Assembly (NCBI GenBank): GCA_036320915.1
Contig: JAXBDG010000012.1
Coordinates: 62,001-126,000 of the forward strand
Source of the DNA: Linnemannia elongata
Taxonomy: Eukaryota > Mortierellomycota > Mortierellomycetes > Mortierellales > Mortierellaceae
Length of the DNA stretch: 64,000 bases
Direction of reading: 5' to 3'
Below the pieces are notes generated by a model, which saw nothing but the letters and a program-made list of their open reading frames with translations, did not search any database and was not told the DNA's origin. The translations under genes and the position numbers were made by a program. Shown one piece after another: positions 42,851 to 52,741 of this stretch; positions within the stretch are counted from its first letter, which is position 1; the number at the start of each line of letters is the position of its first letter.

Positions 42851-43190
42851 ACCAGCATCATTGTTCAAATAGGCAAACTAAATCAAAAACCACTTACAGC
42901 CAACATCGACAAATGTACCTTGGTATGATTGTAGACCAACATCTGGCTTCCGTGCGATTATTTGGGGCCATCAGGGAAAAGTTGATAGGCAGTGTATTTG
43001 GAGATGTAGTTGTTAAACTTCCGTGAAAATGTCTGGCAAATGAAACAGCTTGAACCATGAAGCATAAAGGCTTCACGTTATTTTTTTATTTTTTTTGGGG
43101 AGAGGTTTTGATTGGATTCGGTAGTGAATTCTTCTTGGTAAAAATAAAAATGTGGGGTCGTATACAAGGAAGAGCCGCATCCCAGCTGCT
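42851..43190. other. No recognisable gene
   Basis: Flank between the 28S relic and the 3' end of the secreted-protein gene. Confidence 0.4.
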
Positions 43191-43406
43191 TTAGTTGATG
43201 GTGATGCCGCTCTTGCATCTGGCAGTCTTGAGGTCACAGACGAGGAAATTGCAGCACCTTGGACGAGTGATATCGGGGACAACGCTGCAGCTCGATCCCA
43301 ACGAAAGGCAGGTAGCACGCTTCTCAGGGATGACACTGGCATCGACGGCACCGGCGACAAGAGCAACGACCGTGAGGGTGATGAGGGACAGCTTGTTGAA
43401 GATCAT
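43191..43406 (-). CDS. Small secreted cysteine-knot-like protein
   Basis: The 71-residue protein has a signal peptide (MIFNKLSLITLTVVALVAG) and a short pro-segment ending in a Lys-Arg site (VIPEKR). The mature peptide has the spacing C-x6-C-x9-CC-x4-C-x6-C, the classic inhibitor-cystine-knot order. Such peptides are resistant to proteases and serve varied roles, and no target can be named. The start is supported by the signal peptide and by a TATA-like box at 43485-43492, about 80 bases upstream on the minus strand. It is not closely similar to the protein at 10227-10556 apart from the shared six-Cys design. Confidence 0.75.
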   Translation of the reverse strand: MIFNKLSLITLTVVALVAGAVDASVIPEKRATCLSLGSSCSVVPDITRPRCCNFLVCDLKTARCKSGITIN

Positions 43407-43484
43407 CTTGACTGCAGGGAGTGACCATAAAGGAGAATGCAGGGAAGAGTGAAAGGATAGTGAGAAAAAGTGACATGATGCATA

Positions 43485-43492
43485 TATTTATA
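43485..43492 (-). promoter_or_regulatory. TATA-like box of the 43.2-kb secreted protein gene
   Basis: On the minus strand TATAAATA lies about 80 bases upstream of the ATG. Confidence 0.5.
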
Positions 43493-43506
43493 GTAGACGA
43501 GAGCAC

Positions 43507-44309
43507 CCCTTAAAAACACTTTTCAAAAACTGTTGCCTTTCCTCTGGATATTGTCCACAAACTTCCTTATTGTCCAGTATGCATGAAAGTGTAACGGTCG
43601 AAGTTACAAATGGAAAAGAGGGCCGGGTGAGATCGATAAGGAAAGAGGAATGAGACAGTAAGGAGAGAATGTGAGCGTTACGCCCTTCGCTTACAGAATT
43701 GACAGCCTCTCTTGTCATAGGACCCACGAAATCCTCTTTTGTGAATGCTGCACAACATGCATACCCTTAACTGAACGCTCTCAGCGACCTTTCCTTTGCT
43801 GCTCTCCGATCCCGCTCTCATGACTTACGATGTACCTTACTTGATGTAAAAATCGATCGATGGGCGTTTTTCCCGTTTTCCCGATTCCTTTACCAATGAT
43901 GGGCGCCTGTTTGGAGAGCTCCTAGGAAGAATGAAGTTGTCGTTGATGGAGAGGACAGGAAGAGCCCATTTCCTTTGCATACAATTCATTCTTCCGTCTA
44001 GGCCGTGATGAGGGCCAGTCTAGACCCTGATGAAGGCCAGCCTAGACACTGATGTGGGGCAGTGATTGTTGTGCTACACATAGCGGCAATGGCATAGTCT
44101 ACTGGGAAGGAGGAAGATATCTTTGATAATGTGGATGAGAAGAATCCAATTTTCAATTCTATGTAGCTGTGAGCAGCAGTGGCAATTGTTATCAGAGCCA
44201 CGTTGTGGACAAGACTGTAACTGGTGGATGGCACTCGGGAGAGCTTGGTATGTACTTCTCTTTTACTTGTCGGAGAAAAGAAATGTGAAAAAAAAAGGCC
44301 TGCACTGGT
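43507..44309. other. No recognisable gene
   Basis: Promoter flank of the secreted-protein gene, then unassigned sequence with a short GATG-rich repeat near 44000-44060. Confidence 0.4.
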
Positions 44310-44314
44310 CCTTG

Positions 44315-44510
44315 AGGTGCCGGGAGCGATGGCTATGGATACATCACGTGGTCTGGAGTTTTGTCCTTGTGGCGCTCCACTAACCATACCTGAGAATGGG
44401 CATTGTCCAGGCCTGCGTTCCGATTCCTTTACTGCTTACGCGTGTTTTCTGCAGAGCCTCTTACGAAAATGGCAGCCACAGTTGATGGGGAGTAAGTGTC
44501 CATTCCTTTG
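44315..44510 (+). pseudogene. LINE ORF2 C-terminal fragment
   Basis: Two frames read DGYGYITWSG and then EFCPCGAPL, PENGHCPGLRSDSFTAYACF and LLRKWQPQLMG. They parallel the tail of the LINE ORF at 40748-41988 (GYGYITRAGFCPRGASL, EDGHCPGPSLDP). One frameshift separates them. It ends just upstream of the second DIRS element. Confidence 0.7.
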
Positions 44511-44709
44511 TAGTCTACATATAATCCCGCCCTTGTTCTAAGGTGCATTATCCATCTTGGGCAGACGAGCCATGTCTGTGTAATCAATCTTCATTGGTTG
44601 CACTCGAGAAACTAAACTAGAGAATATAAAAAAAATAAACCTGCTCGATCTCTTCACACTATCTTTCTTCTTCTCGCACTCAGGAACACATCCATTCGAG
44701 TAAACACAA

Positions 44710-45726
44710 ATGATCAATGACAATCCCTCTTATCAATTCTCTACAGAGAATGGCAACCCCATTCACCAGTCCTCGAGTGACAACCTCACTCACCAGCAAC
44801 CTTCGAGCGACAACCTCGCTCAGTTCATTAGAATACTCGGCAATCTTTCCCCCGCAGACCGCCAAGCTCTTGCATCGGCACTCTCTTCTTCCCCTTCATC
44901 AGAAACCAACTCAGACCCCTATCTTTCAACAAAACCTGCGGTCAAGACCTTGGAGCCGTATGATCGACTGGAGGAATGGCTCCCCAGTTTCAAACGGCGT
45001 GACGAATTCTTCAACTACACCAAGACTCGCGAACTGGAAGACTACGCCGACGTCAAGCAGTTTCACCGAGTTCAGCTCCTCGATTATGCTGCCCCCCCTC
45101 TCACCAGCTCAAGGGACGTTAACGTACATAAAAACGTCTACAAACGCGACCAGGACCTGGCAACGATCCAGGCACGACTTGCCCACCTCACCCGACCAAT
45201 CGACGCAACAGTACATGCGATCCTTGCTTCCAATCCCATGGATATCGAAGACCCTGTTCTTATCAACACCATCGAGACATTCGACATCCTTCGTCACAAC
45301 CTTGCTTTCATCGCTACCGAAATCACTCACTTGCGCCAGGAAGCCCTGTACAGGGACAAGAAGGTCATTCCTCCGGCTGACCCGAACGACAAGACACCGC
45401 TCGTCACTCATCAGCAATTTATCGACCAAGAGAAGTTCACCCACTCCCTTCGTAAAGCCTCAGGTTATGTCGGACGTGGCCGTGGACGGGGCCGCGGCCG
45501 TGGAGGATTCAACAACTTGGGCAATCGCAACGGGCAACAGAACAACAACTTCGACAACTCTCTCGAAAATTCTGGAAACAACAACGCCAACAATGGCTCA
45601 CAAAGTTCAAACTCCGACACCTCCACCAATAGCAACAACAATAACAACTCTGGCAACAATGGCAACCATTTTCAACAGTCCTCGACCACGAGGGGACGTG
45701 GCCGAGGACGCGGAGGCCGGCAGTAG
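44710..45726 (+). CDS. gag: DIRS2 gag-like protein with RGG boxes
   Basis: The 338-residue product has a conserved middle (LEEWLPSFKRRDEFFNYT, DVNVHKNVYKRDQDLATIQA) that aligns loosely with the DIRS1 gag (HDADLASVQTRMAHHTR). Two Arg-Gly-rich blocks flank an Asn/Ser-rich linker, in keeping with RNA binding. As in DIRS1, another ATG lies exactly 7 bases after the gag ATG (44717) and opens a long alternative frame. The stop at 45724-45726 is followed in the RT frame by VGGRLQLFQEAW, matching the same place in DIRS1. Confidence 0.83.
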   Translation: MINDNPSYQFSTENGNPIHQSSSDNLTHQQPSSDNLAQFIRILGNLSPADRQALASALSSSPSSETNSDPYLSTKPAVKTLEPYDRLEEWLPSFKRRDEFFNYTKTRELEDYADVKQFHRVQLLDYAAPPLTSSRDVNVHKNVYKRDQDLATIQARLAHLTRPIDATVHAILASNPMDIEDPVLINTIETFDILRHNLAFIATEITHLRQEALYRDKKVIPPADPNDKTPLVTHQQFIDQEKFTHSLRKASGYVGRGRGRGRGRGGFNNLGNRNGQQNNNFDNSLENSGNNNANNGSQSSNSDTSTNSNNNNNSGNNGNHFQQSSTTRGRGRGRGGRQ

Positions 45727-47501
45727 GAGGTCGATTACAACTCTTCCAGGAGGCTTGGCGACGTCTTACAGACGAAAACTGGGTTCGCCAAACTATCGAG
45801 CATGGATTCAAAATCCCATTCGACACTCTACCTCCATGCAGTCCCCATCCCAACAAACATCAAACACGATCAGCAAAGGAAACGGAAACGATCGAGAGGG
45901 AGATCCTCGACCTATTGAGAAAACGCGCCATCGAGGAGGCTACAGAACATGGGTTCACCAGCCGACTCTTTACAGTACCAAAGCGAACTGGCGACGTTCG
46001 ACCTTGCCTCAACCTCCGCCCTCTCAACCAGTTCGTACCACACCAACACTTCAAGATGGAGACGGTGAAAGTCGTCTGCAACCTGATCAACAAAGGCGAC
46101 TATATGACGAGCATCGATCTACAGGACGCTTTCCTCCACATCCTAATCCACTCGTCTTCGCGCAAGTACCTCCAGTTTCATTGGAAAGGGAAGCAGTACC
46201 AGTTTCGGGTGCTACCATTTGGTCTCTCCTTAGCTCCCTTCGTATTCACCAAGATCCTGCAGCCTGTTTTACGTTGGGCCCGCCGACGAGGGATACGGAT
46301 ATCAGCCTATCTGGACGACTTACTGATCATGGCCAAGTCTTTCCAGCAGGCAGAGCGAGCAACACAGGCAATAATGGACAAGTTGAGCAGTCTTGGCTTT
46401 CTGATCAAGCCATCCAAGTCACAGCTGACTCCGACCCAGACGATCACACACCTAGGACTCACGATCAACACAAAATCGATGACCTTCTCAGTACCGAAGG
46501 ACAAGATCAGAGATATCCGACGGGAAGCGACAAAGATACTCCGCAAGGGAACCCTAACGATCCGAGCCCTCTCCTCATTCATCGGGAAAGCACTAGCGAT
46601 GACGGTAGCAGTCCTTCCAGCAAGGTTACGGACACAGCACCTTGTTCAGCTGAAGAACGAAGCCCTTCGCCAACACAATTCATGGACGGCATCTATTTCC
46701 TTGACGGATCAAGCGAAGGAGGATCTGACATGGTGGATAGACGGACTCAAGTCATGGAACGGTCAGAGCTGGATACGACAACCACCAGTGGAGGAGGTCT
46801 TCACCGACGCGTCAGACGCCGGTTGGGGAATAGTCAGCGACCGATACGCCAAAAGCGGAACCTGGACAGGACCTCTTCTATTGAAACACATCAACTACAA
46901 GGAGCTCCTGGTCGTCTGAAAGGTGGTGACGCAACCGAGATTTCAGGGGAAACGACTTCTCATATATTGCGACAACACAACAACACTAGCATATGTGAAC
47001 AAGTTTGGAGGAACACGGTCACCCGAGTTGATGGAGCTAGCCAACAAGATATGGATGCATTGCTTAGCAACAGGAACGACACTCACAACAGCCTACATTC
47101 CATCAGAACTGAATCCAGCAGACCCCCCGAGTCGACAACTTCAAGAGCAGTTGGAATGGAATATCAGTCAAGAGACATTCAACATGATCAACAACAATTG
47201 GGGTCCACACAGCATAGACCTATTCGCCTCCAGCACAAACGCCAAACTACCGCGATACATGTCATGGCAACACGATCCAAAGGCCGAGGCTCAAGACGCT
47301 CTCCTTCAACCCTGGACACACCTAGGTCGCCCTTACATCTGTCCGCCATGGAACTTGATCCCCAGAGTACTCCAGAAGCTGAAACAGGAGAAGATCGCGC
47401 CACCATCATTGTACCCAACTGGTCAGGAGCAATTTGGGCACCCACCATCCGGAACATGGCAACAACTCCCCCCATCCACCTTCCACGCTCAGCAGTCCTA
47501 G
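45723..47501 (+). pseudogene. DIRS2 reverse transcriptase/RNase H (broken)
   Basis: The frame runs from the gag stop, with VGGRLQLFQEAW, RKRAIEEATEHGFTSRLF, RPCLNLRPLNQFV, SIDLQDAFLHILI, LPFGLSLAPFVFTK, ISAYLDDLLIM and RNase H words such as EVFTDASDAGWG. A TGA at 46917-46919 stands where DIRS1 has Trp, after which IYCDNTTTLAYVNKFGG continues in the same frame. Near 47400 one base is missing. The downstream methyltransferase-like end (TIIVPNWSGAIWAPTIRNM) then appears in a neighbouring frame. The segment between gag stop and first Met contains no AUG, so the normal product must have been made by a recoding event. Confidence 0.9.
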
Positions 47502-47531
47502 ATCCAAAGGGAAAAGAATCCGGTCTCCTAT

Positions 47532-47630
47532 TGCAACTTTTGTAAAGAGTGAAAGGAAGAGATGATTATGTATTTTGGTATTGGTTGTCTATTTATCTAA
47601 GTTACTCTAATCGGGGTTCCAACTGTTGCA
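47532..47630 (-). repeat. Chromovirus 3' LTR (99 bp)
   Basis: Begins TGCAACTTTTGTAAAGAG and ends CAACTGTTGCA on the plus strand. It differs from the other LTR at two positions. On the minus strand a polypurine tract (AAAAGGGGAAGG, 47631-47642) abuts it. Confidence 0.97.
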
Positions 47631-50600
47631 CCTTCCCCTTTTAAAAAAACGATCCCCTGGTCCTTTTTGAACGCATCTACCAGGTCGCGGCAGTTCTCTA
47701 GATTGGCAACGGGTTCCCAGGTCTGGTCCTCACGTCCGTATCCTTTCCAGGAAACAAGAAACTGATGCTGTCGTCGGTACTTCCTGTAGCGCAAAATGGA
47801 CTCGACCTCGTACTCTTCACTGCCTTCGATGACTACAGGCGGTGCTGGTGCTGGTGTTCGGCGGCCAAATGTAAGTGGTGACTCAGTGTAGTGACGGAAG
47901 AGGTCGACGTGAGAGATGTTGTGAATGTTGTAGGAAGGGGGTAGGTCGACTAGAAAGGTGACTGGTGATCGTTGCTCCAGCAAGGTGAATGGTCCAATAA
48001 AGCGAGGCTTAAGTTTATCCGAGCTAAGTCCACTGTCGGCTGGCATAGTGATGTTCTCTGCTCTAAGAAGGATCTTGTCGCCGACCTTGTAGTCATGGTC
48101 GCGTCGTCTCTTGTCGGCTTGTTCCTTTTGATGATCCTGGGCTCGCTGCAGTGCATCCTGGGCAAAGATTAGTGCTGTGGACTGCTGGTCCAGGTAGTCG
48201 TGGACACTGGGAACGTTGCTGTCGGTGTGGGAGAGGAGGGTGGCAGGAATGCGAGGGTGTTGGCCAGTGTTGAGGAAGAAAGGCGAGTGACCGGTTGAGT
48301 GGTGGACGGAGTTGTTGTAGGCGAATTCTGCGGCCGGGAGGAGAATATCCCAGTTAGTCTGCTTCTCATCGATGAAGGCGCGTAGCATGATTCCCAGTGT
48401 CTTGTTCATGACCTCCGCCTGTCCGTCCGTCTGTGGGTGGTATGCTGTTGACATTGCAAGCTTGACGTCCATGAGCCTGTGGAGCTCCTGCCAAAAGTGA
48501 CTTGTGAATTTACTGTCGCGATCAGAGATGATTGTTGTTGGCATTCCATGGTGGCGGAACACATTGTCGAAAAATTGGCGAGCAACGTCGGTAGCGGTGG
48601 CGGTGGTGGTTCTGGGAACAAAGTGGACATGCTTGGATAACTTGTCGACAAAGACGGTGATGGCATCGTGGTTGCGAGGTGTCTTGGGTAGGTGGGTCAT
48701 AAAGTCCATGGTTACGACCTCCCAGCGACTAGCGGGGATGGGGAGAGGTTGAAGGAGTCCTGCAGGTCGCTCCTGACTTGGCTTGTTGCGTTGACACTTC
48801 TCGCATGAGTCGACGTAGAGTTGGGTCTCCTTGGCCATGTTGGGCCAGTATGCTATCCGTCGCAGTTTGTCGTATGTCTTTCTGAACCCAAAGTGACCAG
48901 CTATGGGGGTATCATGGCAGTCATGTAAAAGAGAGCGGCAAATGTCAGCTTTCTGTGGTATGGCAAGGACAACGGTGCCACGGCGGTCGTAGTATAGAAG
49001 GCCATTATGGAAAGAGTAGCCGGAGGGAGCACTTCCCTCGAGGCAGCTTTTGTAGACGAGACTGAGTCTGGGGCTACTCTGGTAGTCTTCTATCAGGCGC
49101 TGCCTCACACCTGGTTCAAGTTGAATATCGATTGAATGGATCTCGACTGGGTCTGTTGTTGGGCTGATAGGGTCTTCCAAACGGTGGTCGGGTCGACGGG
49201 ACAGGGCGTCGGGTACTATGTTGTCGGCTCCGCGTTTGTACTTGAAGTCGAAGTCATATTCCTGAAGCAGCTCCATCCATCGAGTCTGGCGGCGGGTGAG
49301 TTTTGGTTGCGTTGGAAAATGGCGGAGGGTTGCATGATCTGTATACACGATAAAGTGGGATCCATCCAGGTAGTATCTCCACGTCCTGAGGGCATGCACA
49401 ACTGCCAGTAGTTCCTGCTCATGGGTTGGATAGTTTCTCTCTGCTGGTTGAAGTTTCCGTGACGTGAAAGCAACAGGTCGAGATACTCCTGAAGCATCTG
49501 TCTGAAAGAGGACAGCGCCGAGTGCAAATCCCGATGCATCGGTCTCGACGGTTGTTAGCAAGTCGGGGTCGAATATGCGTAGGACCGGGGCAGAGCTGAT
49601 GGCGGTTTTGAGGGTGAGGAATGCCTGCTCCTTGTCGTTATCCCATGAAAAGGTCGCGCCGCCGGCTAGAAGCTGGGAGAGAGGTAGGGCGATGAGGGCG
49701 AATTTGTCGATGTAACTCTGGTAGAACTGTGTAAGGCCAAGAAACTGTTGTACGTCTTTGATGCTGGTGGGGCGAGGCCATTCCCGGATAGCTTTGACAA
49801 GTCCCGCCGAAGTGGAGATCCCGTCCTTGGAGATGGTGTGTCCAAGAAACTCAGTTTCTTCTTGCATGAACGAGCACTTGCTGAGTTTGGCGTAAAGACC
49901 GTGTTGTCGAAGGAGGGCGAGGACGCTGCGGAGGTGCTTCAGATGCTCGGCCTTGGTCTTGGAGTATATGAGAATATCGTCTAGATAGACAACAACCCAT
50001 TTATCTAGAACCGGGTCGAGCACCCTAAGCATCATGTTGGAAAAGGAGGCCGGTGCATTGGTAAGGCCGAATGGAACGACGTTAAACTCAAAATGTCCAT
50101 ATCTGCATCGGAATGCCGTTTTGTGCGTGTGTGGTTCGTAGATCCTCTGTTGGTGGTATCCCGAGAGTAGATCCAGCTTGCTGAAATAGCGTGCGCCACG
50201 GAACCGGTCGATCAGCTCATCGATCCTGGGAAGTGGGTGTCGATTCTTCTTGGTGATCCCGTTCAAAGCTCGATAGTCTACGCACATTCGCAAGGTGCCG
50301 TCCTTCTTCCGAACAAAGAGTACTGGGGCGCCGTAAGGTGATGTACTGGGCTTGATGAATTTTTTGGCGAGTAACTCATCCAGCTGTTTCCTAAGTTCGT
50401 CGAGTTCTGCGATGGAGAGGCGAATGACTGGCTTGTAGGGTGGGTCTGCTGTGGGGTCCGTCTCAATCTTCATGGCGTCGCCTCTGTCTGGTGGGAGGCC
50501 GCTGGGGAGTGTGTCGGGGAAAACGTCCTTGAACTCATCTTCGACAATTGTCCTGATCTCGGGTGTCATAGAGGGGCGTTTGGGTGGTGGAGGTGAGTCC

Positions 50601-51388
50601 TTGCCGCTGTTGTCCTTATCCTTCTGCAGATCCTTCGAGGACTTGACCAGGGCCAAAAATATATCCGAGCCGGGGAGGGTGGCCATGGTGTGAAAATGTA
50701 TGTGGGTAAGGAGGAGGCCTTTGGTGCGGGTCTGAATACTTTTTGATTTGAATCCAGTGCAGCCCCATTCAATGGCCGTATTGTTGTGTGTGAAATGGAG
50801 AGCGTTTGTACGCCAGTTGATTTGAGGGTTGATATGTGTGAGCCATGGTTTTCCCAAGATCAGGTCGTATTTCTTGAGTGGGTAGAGGATGGGGTCGAGA
50901 GAGTCGGTGTAGCCGTTGCGTTCGATGGTGATGTTGACGGTGTGGTTGGTGATGGAGGATGAGCCGTCGGGAAGAAGAACAGGGATGGGGTTGATGACGG
51001 TTCGAGGCAAGTTGTTTTTCTTTTGAAATGATGTGCTGATTACATTACCTTCAGCACCGCCATCAATCAACACGCGAGCCGGGAAGCCGCTGACAAGGCA
51101 ATTGAAAGTGAGCAGTTGACGCTCAGCCTCAGCGATAGAAAATGAACAGAGACGCAATTGCTTTTGTCTCCGTCTTCTCAGCTGTCGCTTTGTAGGCGGT
51201 GTGGTCGATACAACAGGGGCATCCAGGTCCAGGTCTGGTTCATCTGAAGTTCTAGACACAAGGTGGGACGAGTCAAAGGTTGGGATCTGGTCCAGTGAAG
51301 GTGCCAGGGTGGGGGGGGAGTGAGCATCACGGTTTGAGTTTGTAATCTGAGTTTGGTTGCTAATCTTATCAACTGAGCGATCTGACAA
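47597..51388 (-). CDS. pol: Chromovirus pol (protease, RT, RNase H, integrase, chromodomain)
   Basis: The 1,263-codon frame is uninterrupted. Protease is at about residues 95-125 with RVLIDGGAEGNVIS, where DGG replaces the usual D-S/T-G. Reverse transcriptase has YFSKLDLLSGYHQ and VVYLDDILIYS. RNase H has ETDASGFALGAVLFQ and VYTDHATLRHF. Integrase has the HHCC finger (AGHFGFRKTYDKL, CEKCQRNKP) and DDE residues in VTMDFMTHLP, TTIISDRDSKF and HPQTDGQAEVMN. The C-terminal chromodomain reads YEVESILRYRKYRR, FLVSWKGYGREDQTWEP. It overlaps the 3' LTR. Chromodomains steer integration to particular chromatin. Confidence 0.97.
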   Translation of the reverse strand: MSDRSVDKISNQTQITNSNRDAHSPPTLAPSLDQIPTFDSSHLVSRTSDEPDLDLDAPVVSTTPPTKRQLRRRRQKQLRLCSFSIAEAERQLLTFNCLVSGFPARVLIDGGAEGNVISTSFQKKNNLPRTVINPIPVLLPDGSSSITNHTVNITIERNGYTDSLDPILYPLKKYDLILGKPWLTHINPQINWRTNALHFTHNNTAIEWGCTGFKSKSIQTRTKGLLLTHIHFHTMATLPGSDIFLALVKSSKDLQKDKDNSGKDSPPPPKRPSMTPEIRTIVEDEFKDVFPDTLPSGLPPDRGDAMKIETDPTADPPYKPVIRLSIAELDELRKQLDELLAKKFIKPSTSPYGAPVLFVRKKDGTLRMCVDYRALNGITKKNRHPLPRIDELIDRFRGARYFSKLDLLSGYHQQRIYEPHTHKTAFRCRYGHFEFNVVPFGLTNAPASFSNMMLRVLDPVLDKWVVVYLDDILIYSKTKAEHLKHLRSVLALLRQHGLYAKLSKCSFMQEETEFLGHTISKDGISTSAGLVKAIREWPRPTSIKDVQQFLGLTQFYQSYIDKFALIALPLSQLLAGGATFSWDNDKEQAFLTLKTAISSAPVLRIFDPDLLTTVETDASGFALGAVLFQTDASGVSRPVAFTSRKLQPAERNYPTHEQELLAVVHALRTWRYYLDGSHFIVYTDHATLRHFPTQPKLTRRQTRWMELLQEYDFDFKYKRGADNIVPDALSRRPDHRLEDPISPTTDPVEIHSIDIQLEPGVRQRLIEDYQSSPRLSLVYKSCLEGSAPSGYSFHNGLLYYDRRGTVVLAIPQKADICRSLLHDCHDTPIAGHFGFRKTYDKLRRIAYWPNMAKETQLYVDSCEKCQRNKPSQERPAGLLQPLPIPASRWEVVTMDFMTHLPKTPRNHDAITVFVDKLSKHVHFVPRTTTATATDVARQFFDNVFRHHGMPTTIISDRDSKFTSHFWQELHRLMDVKLAMSTAYHPQTDGQAEVMNKTLGIMLRAFIDEKQTNWDILLPAAEFAYNNSVHHSTGHSPFFLNTGQHPRIPATLLSHTDSNVPSVHDYLDQQSTALIFAQDALQRAQDHQKEQADKRRRDHDYKVGDKILLRAENITMPADSGLSSDKLKPRFIGPFTLLEQRSPVTFLVDLPPSYNIHNISHVDLFRHYTESPLTFGRRTPAPAPPVVIEGSEEYEVESILRYRKYRRQHQFLVSWKGYGREDQTWEPVANLENCRDLVDAFKKDQGIVFLKGEGATVGTPIRVT

Positions 51389-51492
51389 CTTTATTTTGTC
51401 TTTTTCTTTTTTACTTAACTCTGGAGTGTGAGCACTCCCTTCACCACTGGGGCAAAGAGAGGGGGTTTCAGCAACTGGGTCCTGGACTGTAC

Positions 51493-52638
51493 CTAGTTGC
51501 TGGAGGCATTTCCCGACTGGTTTGTTGGGGGGTTGCCCGCGATAGCAATGTTGTTAACAGTCTGGGGTCTGGGGGGCTGGTTACAGTTCCAGGAGTAATG
51601 TCCCGCGTTGGGGCGGCGGCACTTGAAACAGCCGTTGTTGTCCTCCAAGTATTTTCTTTCTCCATCGGTGAGGCGGGCGAGGCGTGGGCGGTTTTGTTGC
51701 TGTTGTTGGTTGTTGAACCGGGTTGCCATGGCGTTGACAGCAATAGTGAGAGACTGGACCGAGGACATGAGAGCGCGGGTGGTGGGGTCGATGCTGATAT
51801 TGTCGATTTCCATTGCCATTGGGTCGAAAGCGGGGGTTGGGGTTGGAGTTGAAGTCTGTGAGCGCATGCTATTCATAGCCTTGGCGAACATGCCTTTGGT
51901 GGCTCCTCTGGGGCCGAAAGCGTAGATGGTGTCAAATCCTTCAGCCTTGGAGCACATGTCAAAAAAGGTGTTGTTGGGGTTGGATACCTGATCAGTCTGG
52001 AGTAGTTGCCTTAGGTCGTCGGGGCAGCCCTGGAGGAAAACGACTCTGACGGTGGTTTCCAGAAAGACGCGGCCTGTGGGGTCTTCTGCAAGTAAAATGT
52101 TCATGTATAGGCGGATGCGGGTGAGGTGTTCGGCGAGGTTGGTAGTAAGTTTGGCGTTGAGGAGGAGGCCGCGAACGTGTTCAAGAAATCCGTCCGGCAT
52201 GTATGCCTTCTTGAATAACGTTTTAAAGGTAGAGTAGTCGCAGCTGTCGTCAATGTTGAGTGACTCCCACCACAGAAGGGAGGTCTGGTTGAGAAGGTTA
52301 ACGGCATGGATGGTGCGTTTGCCGTCTGGCACGTTCTTCATAGTGAAGTAGCGTTGCACTTCCTTTAGCCACGCGAGGCATTTGAAACCGTCGCGAGTGC
52401 CGTCGTACTTGGCGGGTTTGGAGGTGGTGTCGAGTTCTATGATGGTGGCGAGGTTGTCGTTGGTCATAATGGTGAGTTCCGATAAGAGTTCAGTGATGAA
52501 AGACGAGTCGATTGGTGGTAGACAGGGAGAGGGGATGGAGGGGGTACTGGGAGAGGTTTCTGGAGAGCTGGAGGGGTCTGGGGTTTGTTCTAGGGGGTCT
52601 GGGGTCTGGTCAGTGGATTGGTGAACCTTTGCTACCAT
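51493..52638 (-). CDS. gag: Chromovirus gag
   Basis: The 381-residue capsid/nucleocapsid precursor opens MVAKVHQSTDQTPD, has a Pro/Ser-rich N-terminus, and then a retrotransposon gag domain (KCLAWLKEVQRYFTMKNV, LLWWESLNIDDS, FLEHVRGLLLNAKLTTNLAE). Near the C-terminus is a single zinc knuckle with the unusual spacing C-x2-C-x6-H-x4-C (CFKCRRPNAGHYSWNC) instead of the common x4 loop. Its ATG begins on the last LTR base and continues into the primer-binding site. A later Met (in LTIMTND) is an alternative start. Pol begins about 100 bases downstream in another frame. Confidence 0.92.
   Translation of the reverse strand: MVAKVHQSTDQTPDPLEQTPDPSSSPETSPSTPSIPSPCLPPIDSSFITELLSELTIMTNDNLATIIELDTTSKPAKYDGTRDGFKCLAWLKEVQRYFTMKNVPDGKRTIHAVNLLNQTSLLWWESLNIDDSCDYSTFKTLFKKAYMPDGFLEHVRGLLLNAKLTTNLAEHLTRIRLYMNILLAEDPTGRVFLETTVRVVFLQGCPDDLRQLLQTDQVSNPNNTFFDMCSKAEGFDTIYAFGPRGATKGMFAKAMNSMRSQTSTPTPTPAFDPMAMEIDNISIDPTTRALMSSVQSLTIAVNAMATRFNNQQQQQNRPRLARLTDGERKYLEDNNGCFKCRRPNAGHYSWNCNQPPRPQTVNNIAIAGNPPTNQSGNASSN
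52625..52637 (-). promoter_or_regulatory. Chromovirus primer-binding site
   Basis: On the minus strand TGGTAGCAAAGG follows the LTR without a gap. The first eight bases fit the 3' end of eukaryotic initiator-Met tRNA (TGCTACCA). The remainder would need the host tRNA sequence. Confidence 0.65.
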
Positions 52639-52736
52639 GCAACTTTTGTAAGGAGTGGAAGGAAGAGATGATTATGTATTTTGGTATTGGTTGTCTATTT
52701 ATCTAAGTTACTCTAATCGGGGTTCCAACTGTTGCA
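52638..52736 (-). repeat. Chromovirus 5' LTR (99 bp)
   Basis: Same sequence as 47532-47630 apart from two A/G differences. Its last minus-strand base is the A of the gag ATG, and the primer-binding site starts at the next base. Confidence 0.97.
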
Positions 52737-52741
52737 CCTAT

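Larger units (their letters stand above)
47532..52736 (-). mobile_element. Intact Ty3/gypsy chromovirus nested in DIRS2
   Basis: The 5,205-base element has 99-base LTRs, CCTAT duplicated on both sides (47527-47531 and 52737-52741), intact gag and pol, a primer-binding site and a polypurine tract. All features needed for autonomous movement are visible. It is inserted in the recombinase frame of DIRS2 in the opposite orientation. Confidence 0.97.

Noticed and set aside
50451..50693. Plus-strand frames inside the chromovirus pol region
   Set aside because: Antisense shadows of pol codons.
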